Assembly: GCA_023386255.1 (NCBI GenBank)
Contig: JAEWKB010000158.1
Coordinates: forward strand, 1-16,976
Direction: 5' to 3'
From: Bacteroidota bacterium
GTDB taxonomy: Bacteria; Bacteroidota; Bacteroidia; Flavobacteriales; Flavobacteriaceae
Length of the DNA stretch: 16,976 nucleotides
The translations under genes and the position numbers were made by a program. Positions 12,558 to 16,976 of the stretch are shown in pieces (position 1 is the first letter of the stretch; each line of letters starts with the position of its first letter). The notes beneath the pieces were generated by a model that saw nothing but the letters and a program-made list of their open reading frames with translations, did no database searches and was not told where the DNA came from.

Positions 12558-15368
12558 ATGAAACAATTTAAACTATGGGTACTGCTCCTGGCAGTGCCGC
12601 TCACAGTGGCTGCGCAGGACCTTAAAGGCGACAGCCCTATTCCCTTCGACCCCAATGTAAAAACCGGAAAACTAAAAAACGGCCTAACGTATTACATCCG
12701 GAAAAATGCTAAGCCTGAAAATAAAGTTGACCTAAGGCTTGTTATTAATGCAGGCTCTATCCTTGAAGAAGATGACCAGCGCGGCCTTGCCCACTTTATG
12801 GAGCACATGTGCTTTAACGGCACCAAGCGCTTCCCTAAAAACCAGCTGGTAGACTACCTGCAAAGTATAGGGGTTAAGTTTGGTCAACACCTTAATGCAT
12901 ACACAAGTTTTGATGAAACTGTGTATTTCCTTCCTATCCCTTCTGACGATCCTGCAAAGCTTGAGAAAGGCTTCCAGATACTGGAAGACTGGGCATTTAA
13001 CACCGTGCTTACACCTGAAGAGATTGACAAGGAAAGAGGCGTGGTGCTTGAAGAGTACCGCCTGGGGCTTGGTGCCGAGAACAGGATGATGAAGCGCTTT
13101 ATGCCAAAAATGATGTACCAGTCGCATTATGCCAACCGTTTACCAATAGGGCAGAAAGAGATACTGGAGAACTTTAAGCATGATAAGCTGGTTAAATTTT
13201 ATAAAGACTGGTACAGGCCTAACCTTATGGCTGTTATTGTGGTAGGCGATATTGATGTGGCTGCCATGGAAAAGAAGATAAAAGACCACTTTTCTAATTA
13301 CCAGAACCCTAAAAATGAAAGGCCCAGAAAAATATATGACGTGCCGAACCACAAAGAAACTTTTGTAGCGGTTGAAAGCGATAAAGAAGCATCGTATGCA
13401 CAGGTAAGGCTGATATATAAAGACTATGAAGCGCCTAAACAGCTGGTTACCATAAACGATATGAACCGTGAACTTACAGATATGCTGTTCACATCAATGC
13501 TTAACAACAGGCTACAGGAACTTACAAACTCACCTACGCCTCCGTTTACTTATGGCTACTCTTACCATGGCGGCACATGGGCACGTACAAAAGAAGCCTA
13601 CCAAAGTTTTGCCATGACCCAGGAAGGTAAACAGCTTGATGCGCTTAAAGTGCTGGTTGAGGAAAACCAGAGAGTTAAAAAATACGGCTTCAGCCAGAGC
13701 GAGCTTGACAGGACTAAAAATGAAGTATTGGCAATGATAGAGTCGCAATACAATGACAGAGATAAGAATGAATCTGAAAACTTTGTTAGTGAATACCAGA
13801 TGCATTTCCTTGAAGGTGAAGCTGTACCCGGCATTGAATGGACCTACAGCACGCTTAAGCAAATGCTGCCAAAAATTTCACTTAACGAAATTAACACAGT
13901 TATAAACAAATACATAAAAGATGATAACCGTGTTGTAATATTTACAGGCCCGGAGAAAGATAACCTGAAAAAGCCAACGGAGCAGGAAGTAGTAAGTGTA
14001 CTTAACCTGAATGCAGACAACATTAAGCCTTATGAAGACGGAACTGTAGTTACCAGCCTGTTGAGGAAAGAAGTAAAACCAGGCAAGGTGGTTAAAAAAG
14101 AAAGCAATGCTAAACTTGGAACTACTACCCTTACACTATCTAACGGGGCTAAAGTAACCTATAAAAAAACCGATTTTAAGAATGACGAGGTTTTAATGGA
14201 AGCAGTAAGCTTTGGAGGTACCAACCTTTTCTCGAACGACGATGCCAAAAAAACCATGTTTGCTACAGGCGCCCTTACCGAGGCCGGTTTCTCGGGACTT
14301 AAGAAGAACGACATCAATAAGTTCATGACCGGCAAAATTGCTGATGTAAGGCCATATATCTCTACCACCACAGAAGGGCTTAGCGGAAGCGCCACACCAA
14401 AAGACCTGGAATACATGTTCCAGATGACACACGCTTACTTTACTGATCTGAACATGGATAAAGAAGCTTATGAAGGATATAAACAGAAGCAATCGGCTTT
14501 TTATGCCAACATGGCTTCCCAGCCTAACTTCTACTTCCAGCAGGAGTTCTACACGTACCTATCTAAAGATAACCCGAGGTTCAACGGCCTTATCCCAACT
14601 GAGAAATCATGGGCAGAGACTGATTATGAACTGACCTACAATAAGTATAAAGAGCGTTTTGCCAATGCCGGCGACTTCGAATTTTATTTTGTGGGCAATG
14701 TAGATGATAAGACCATTGAAGATTATGCGTCAAAATATATCGCTTCATTACCTTCTACCGGCACAAAGGAAAAAGCTATTGACCTGGGCTACCGCCTGCT
14801 AAAAGGTGAACACAAAAAAGTAGTAAACAAAGGTACTGAGCCTAAAAGTAATGTAACAATAATGTACTATGGAGACACATCATATTCTCCTAAAGAAGCG
14901 GTTGCCATGGAGGCTCTGGGCGAAATACTTACCATAAAGCTTGTTGAGCAGCTTAGGGAAAATGAAAGCGGCGTGTATGGTGTGAACGCGAGGGGTAGCA
15001 TGAGCAAAGTACCTTACGGATCATATAACTTCAATATATCTTTCCCTTGCGGGCCCGATAATGCTGAAAAGCTTACGGCTTCGGCACTAAAAGAACTACA
15101 GAAGATTGTTGACAATGGCCCTGATGAAAAAGACCTTGCTAAATATAAAGAAGGCGAACTGCTTGAATACAAAAAAGAAGTTAAAGAGAACAGGTACTGG
15201 GTACGCATGCTGAGGAGCGCTTATGCTAATGGCACAAACCCTGAAGAAATGCTTGCCAAAGAGCAGAAGGTAACTGCCCTTACTGCAAAAGAAGTACAGG
15301 AAGTAGCTAAAAAATACCTTACAAAAGATAAAGTTATTGGCATCCTCATGCCCGAAAAAACAAACTAG
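12558..15368 (+). CDS. Secreted/periplasmic M16-family zinc metallopeptidase (two-repeat type)
   Basis: A 936-residue inverzincin peptidase with a signal peptide (MKQFKLWVLLLAVPLTVAAQ, cut near residue 19-20). The first M16 domain carries the reversed zinc motif H79-F-M-E82-H83, with E159 and E166 in ERGVVLEE (159-166) as the distal pair, the latter expected to be the third metal ligand. The linker and second, non-catalytic M16 half begin near residue 510; the late segment ESGVYGVNARGSMSKVPYG (805-825 region) is the usual substrate-binding part of that half. The length fits the PqqL/pitrilysin-like group that degrades peptides inside a closed chamber. No T9SS or lipoprotein sorting signal is seen, so a periplasmic site is likely. 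A near-match promoter box, TA-ATT-TTTG (12516-12524), lies upstream with one base too many. A strong terminator follows. Confidence 0.95.
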   Translation: MKQFKLWVLLLAVPLTVAAQDLKGDSPIPFDPNVKTGKLKNGLTYYIRKNAKPENKVDLRLVINAGSILEEDDQRGLAHFMEHMCFNGTKRFPKNQLVDYLQSIGVKFGQHLNAYTSFDETVYFLPIPSDDPAKLEKGFQILEDWAFNTVLTPEEIDKERGVVLEEYRLGLGAENRMMKRFMPKMMYQSHYANRLPIGQKEILENFKHDKLVKFYKDWYRPNLMAVIVVGDIDVAAMEKKIKDHFSNYQNPKNERPRKIYDVPNHKETFVAVESDKEASYAQVRLIYKDYEAPKQLVTINDMNRELTDMLFTSMLNNRLQELTNSPTPPFTYGYSYHGGTWARTKEAYQSFAMTQEGKQLDALKVLVEENQRVKKYGFSQSELDRTKNEVLAMIESQYNDRDKNESENFVSEYQMHFLEGEAVPGIEWTYSTLKQMLPKISLNEINTVINKYIKDDNRVVIFTGPEKDNLKKPTEQEVVSVLNLNADNIKPYEDGTVVTSLLRKEVKPGKVVKKESNAKLGTTTLTLSNGAKVTYKKTDFKNDEVLMEAVSFGGTNLFSNDDAKKTMFATGALTEAGFSGLKKNDINKFMTGKIADVRPYISTTTEGLSGSATPKDLEYMFQMTHAYFTDLNMDKEAYEGYKQKQSAFYANMASQPNFYFQQEFYTYLSKDNPRFNGLIPTEKSWAETDYELTYNKYKERFANAGDFEFYFVGNVDDKTIEDYASKYIASLPSTGTKEKAIDLGYRLLKGEHKKVVNKGTEPKSNVTIMYYGDTSYSPKEAVAMEALGEILTIKLVEQLRENESGVYGVNARGSMSKVPYGSYNFNISFPCGPDNAEKLTASALKELQKIVDNGPDEKDLAKYKEGELLEYKKEVKENRYWVRMLRSAYANGTNPEEMLAKEQKVTALTAKEVQEVAKKYLTKDKVIGILMPEKTN

Positions 15369-15385
15369 TTTCTACCGATAAACTG

Positions 15386-15416
15386 AAAAGCCTGATGAAA
15401 TTCATCAGGCTTTTTT
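15386..15416. terminator. Bidirectional terminator between the M16 peptidase and methyltransferase genes
   Basis: An almost perfect palindrome, AAAAGCCTGATGA - AAT - TCATCAGGCTTTTTT: 13-bp stem, minimal loop, A-run on the left and T-run on the right. It ends one base before the stop of the convergent methyltransferase gene at 15418, so it can stop both transcripts. Confidence 0.92.
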
Positions 15417-15417
15417 A

Positions 15418-16185
15418 TTAATCCTTATAACATACCGGTATGATTTCACCATCGGCAAGGCAATACCGCTCCACATCCTGCGGTGGTATTTTTTTTGTAT
15501 AATCCTCCTCTTCTACCCGGAAGCCTATGCTCCGCAGCTTGTCAAAGTAATCCCGCCCATACACCCTCACATGGTCATACTGCCCAAAAATTGCTGCACG
15601 CTCTTTAGGGTCGGTTATCGTATCATCCTCAAAGGTTGTGTCGCGAGTCAGGTCCTGTGGTATCTGCAGAATTGCCATGCCGCCCGGCTTCAGCACACGG
15701 TAAAGCTCCTGCATGGCTTTAGTATCATCAGGTATATGCTCCAGCACGTGGTTACACAGTATCAGGTCGTACGCGTTGTCTTCAAAAGGAAGATTACAAA
15801 TATCAGCCTTTACGTCAGCTAAGGGCGAATACAGGTCGGTCGTAGTATAGCCAAGGTTCTTCTGCTTTCGGAAGCGTTTGTAAAAAGCCTGTTCCGGCGC
15901 AAAATGCAAAACCTTTTTAGGCGCTGTAAAAAAATCTGTTTCATTCTTAAGGTACAGCCAAAGTAGCCTGTGCCTCTCCAGCGAAAGGGTTCCGGGCGCT
16001 AATACATTGTTACGCTGCGTACCGTAGCCATAAGGCAAAAAGCTGCGGAAACTCCTGCCGTCAATTGGGTCGGTATAACGGTTTCCCGATAAAGCCGCCG
16101 CCAGTACCGGCCGTGCCACATAGCTAAGCCTTATAAGCAACGGGCGCGGGATTGTGTTAAGGATAATTTTGAACAACTTCTTCAT
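15418..16185 (-). CDS. Class I SAM-dependent methyltransferase (Methyltransf_11-like)
   Basis: A 255-residue predicted small-molecule or macromolecule methyltransferase. After a hydrophobic, basic N-terminus (1-32) comes TDPIDGRSFRSFLPYGYG (38-55), then SLERHRLLWLYL (68-79), the cofactor fold with VLHFAPEQA (92-100), TTDLYS (115-120), DICNLPFEDNAYDLILCNHVLEHIPDD (128-154) and LKPGGMAILQIP (165-176). The last parts are typical motif IV-VI sequence. Motif I is unusual: HFAPEQ replaces the usual glycine-rich loop. The substrate is unknown. Its ATG shares one base with the map stop (TAATG), so translation is probably coupled to methionine aminopeptidase. Its stop is immediately next to the shared terminator. 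Confidence 0.88.
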   Translation of the reverse strand: MKKLFKIILNTIPRPLLIRLSYVARPVLAAALSGNRYTDPIDGRSFRSFLPYGYGTQRNNVLAPGTLSLERHRLLWLYLKNETDFFTAPKKVLHFAPEQAFYKRFRKQKNLGYTTTDLYSPLADVKADICNLPFEDNAYDLILCNHVLEHIPDDTKAMQELYRVLKPGGMAILQIPQDLTRDTTFEDDTITDPKERAAIFGQYDHVRVYGRDYFDKLRSIGFRVEEEDYTKKIPPQDVERYCLADGEIIPVCYKD

Positions 16186-16976
16186 TAAAGCACAAGTGGA
16201 TTTTTACGGAACTCATCCTCCTCATTACTCTCAATTCCTAATGCTTTATATATATATGCAAAGGTAGAAAGCAGTTCAGGCTTACCGTCAATTAAGGCTA
16301 CATCGTGCTCAAAATGTGCACTTGGCTTTTTATCGGCAGTAATAATGGTCCAGCCGTCTTTAAGCTGCTTTATGTTCTTAGTACCCATGTTAATCATAGG
16401 TTCAATAGCCACAACAAGGCCTTCAACAAACAATTTGCCACGGCCGCGTTTGCCATAATTAGGCATCTCCGGGCCTTCGTGCATTTTACGTCCAAGCCCG
16501 TGGCCAACCAGCTCACGCACTACGCCATAGCCATGGCTTTCGGTATATTTCTGTATGGCATTGCCCACATCTTCTACCCTGTTGCCGGCTCTAAACTCGC
16601 GAATACCTATATATAATGATTCTTTTGTAACCTTAAGTAATTTACGGGTTTCTTCAGCCACTTCGCCTATCTCAAAGGTATAGGCGTGGTCTCCGTAAAA
16701 CTCATTTTTAAGCGCTCCACAGTCAACCGATACAATATCACCTTCTTCAATAGGACGGTTGGTAGGCAGGCCGTGCACCACCTGCTCATTCACACTGGTA
16801 AGCAATGTGGAGGGGCACCCGTACAACCCAAGGAATCCCGGAACAGCACCGTGATCACGTATAAATTCTTCAGCCATTTTATCCAGCTGAAGGGTAGTAA
16901 CTCCCGGCTTTATTTCAGAGGCAATCATGCCAAGGGTTTTAGAAACCACAAGGGCACTTTCGCGCATCAGTTCTAT
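16185..16976 (-). CDS. map: Methionine aminopeptidase type I (N-terminus beyond the window)
   Basis: Map removes the initiator methionine from new proteins. The visible 263 residues run to the edge with an open frame (I-E-L before the Met at 16967), so the true start lies a few codons outside; family members begin with about ten more residues before IELMRESA. Counting from that Met, the five metal ligands are all present: Asp82 (VDCGA), Asp93 (YGDHAY), His156 (VGHGLG), Glu189 (AIEP) and Glu220 (FEHD), with His65 (VVHG) as the substrate-contacting histidine. It is the single-domain form without an N-terminal SH3/zinc part. It leads into the methyltransferase gene by a 1-base overlap. Confidence 0.96.
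   Translation of the reverse strand: MELMRESALVVSKTLGMIASEIKPGVTTLQLDKMAEEFIRDHGAVPGFLGLYGCPSTLLTSVNEQVVHGLPTNRPIEEGDIVSVDCGALKNEFYGDHAYTFEIGEVAEETRKLLKVTKESLYIGIREFRAGNRVEDVGNAIQKYTESHGYGVVRELVGHGLGRKMHEGPEMPNYGKRGRGKLFVEGLVVAIEPMINMGTKNIKQLKDGWTIITADKKPSAHFEHDVALIDGKPELLSTFAYIYKALGIESNEEDEFRKNPLVL

Noticed and set aside
13530..13862. Open frames on the minus strand within the M16 peptidase gene
   Set aside because: Shadows of a well-conserved coding sequence on the other strand.

Overview
The window comes from a member of the Bacteroidota, most likely a Flavobacteriaceae relative of Flavobacterium. The signs are promoters of the Bacteroidota type (TTG, 16-20 nt, TAnnTTTG), several lipoproteins with short Bacteroidota-style lipoboxes, a type IX secretion plug protein, a family of protein sequences typical of that group (PurT, FabD, RsmG, P5C dehydrogenase of 541 residues), and almost no strong Shine-Dalgarno sites. 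It is chromosomal housekeeping DNA and densely coded. No stretch over 300 bases lacks a gene; the largest gap is the divergent 165-base region 12393-12557.

Layout. The 3' end of an O-methyltransferase gene (+) enters at the left edge and overlaps tail-to-tail with a PAP2 phosphatase gene that forms a TAATG-coupled pair with tatA (both -). A lipoprotein of unknown function, fabD, a small DUF4878-type lipoprotein, purT, an aspartate-type aminotransferase and a membrane fatty acid desaturase follow, all on the minus strand, with terminators separating most of them. At about 7.5 kb a divergent promoter region separates the desaturase from rsmG (+). Between rsmG and the convergent pruA (-) lies the one accessory-looking piece, 8203-8853: a small AT-rich DUF559 nuclease-like gene bracketed by two directly oriented copies of a roughly 100-nt palindromic repeat. 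Then come pruA, apaG and the T9SS plug gene (all -, each with its own candidate promoter), a large secreted M16 zinc peptidase (+), a shared bidirectional terminator, and a TAATG-coupled methyltransferase and methionine aminopeptidase pair (-) that runs off the right edge.

How the parts relate. Most genes are independent housekeeping functions: lipid synthesis (FabD, desaturase), purine synthesis (PurT), amino acid metabolism (AspC-type, PruA), ribosome and protein maturation (RsmG, Map), and envelope and secretion (TatA, T9SS plug, M16 peptidase, lipoproteins). The repeat-DUF559-repeat unit does not fit any of these. Each repeat copy can fold into a four-armed cruciform (two side hairpins plus inner and outer stems); in copy A every base at the junction is paired. 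This is the most interesting object in the window and may be a repeat-plus-dedicated-nuclease mobile or selfish unit, comparable in layout to REP/RAYT units but with a different enzyme. That function is inference.
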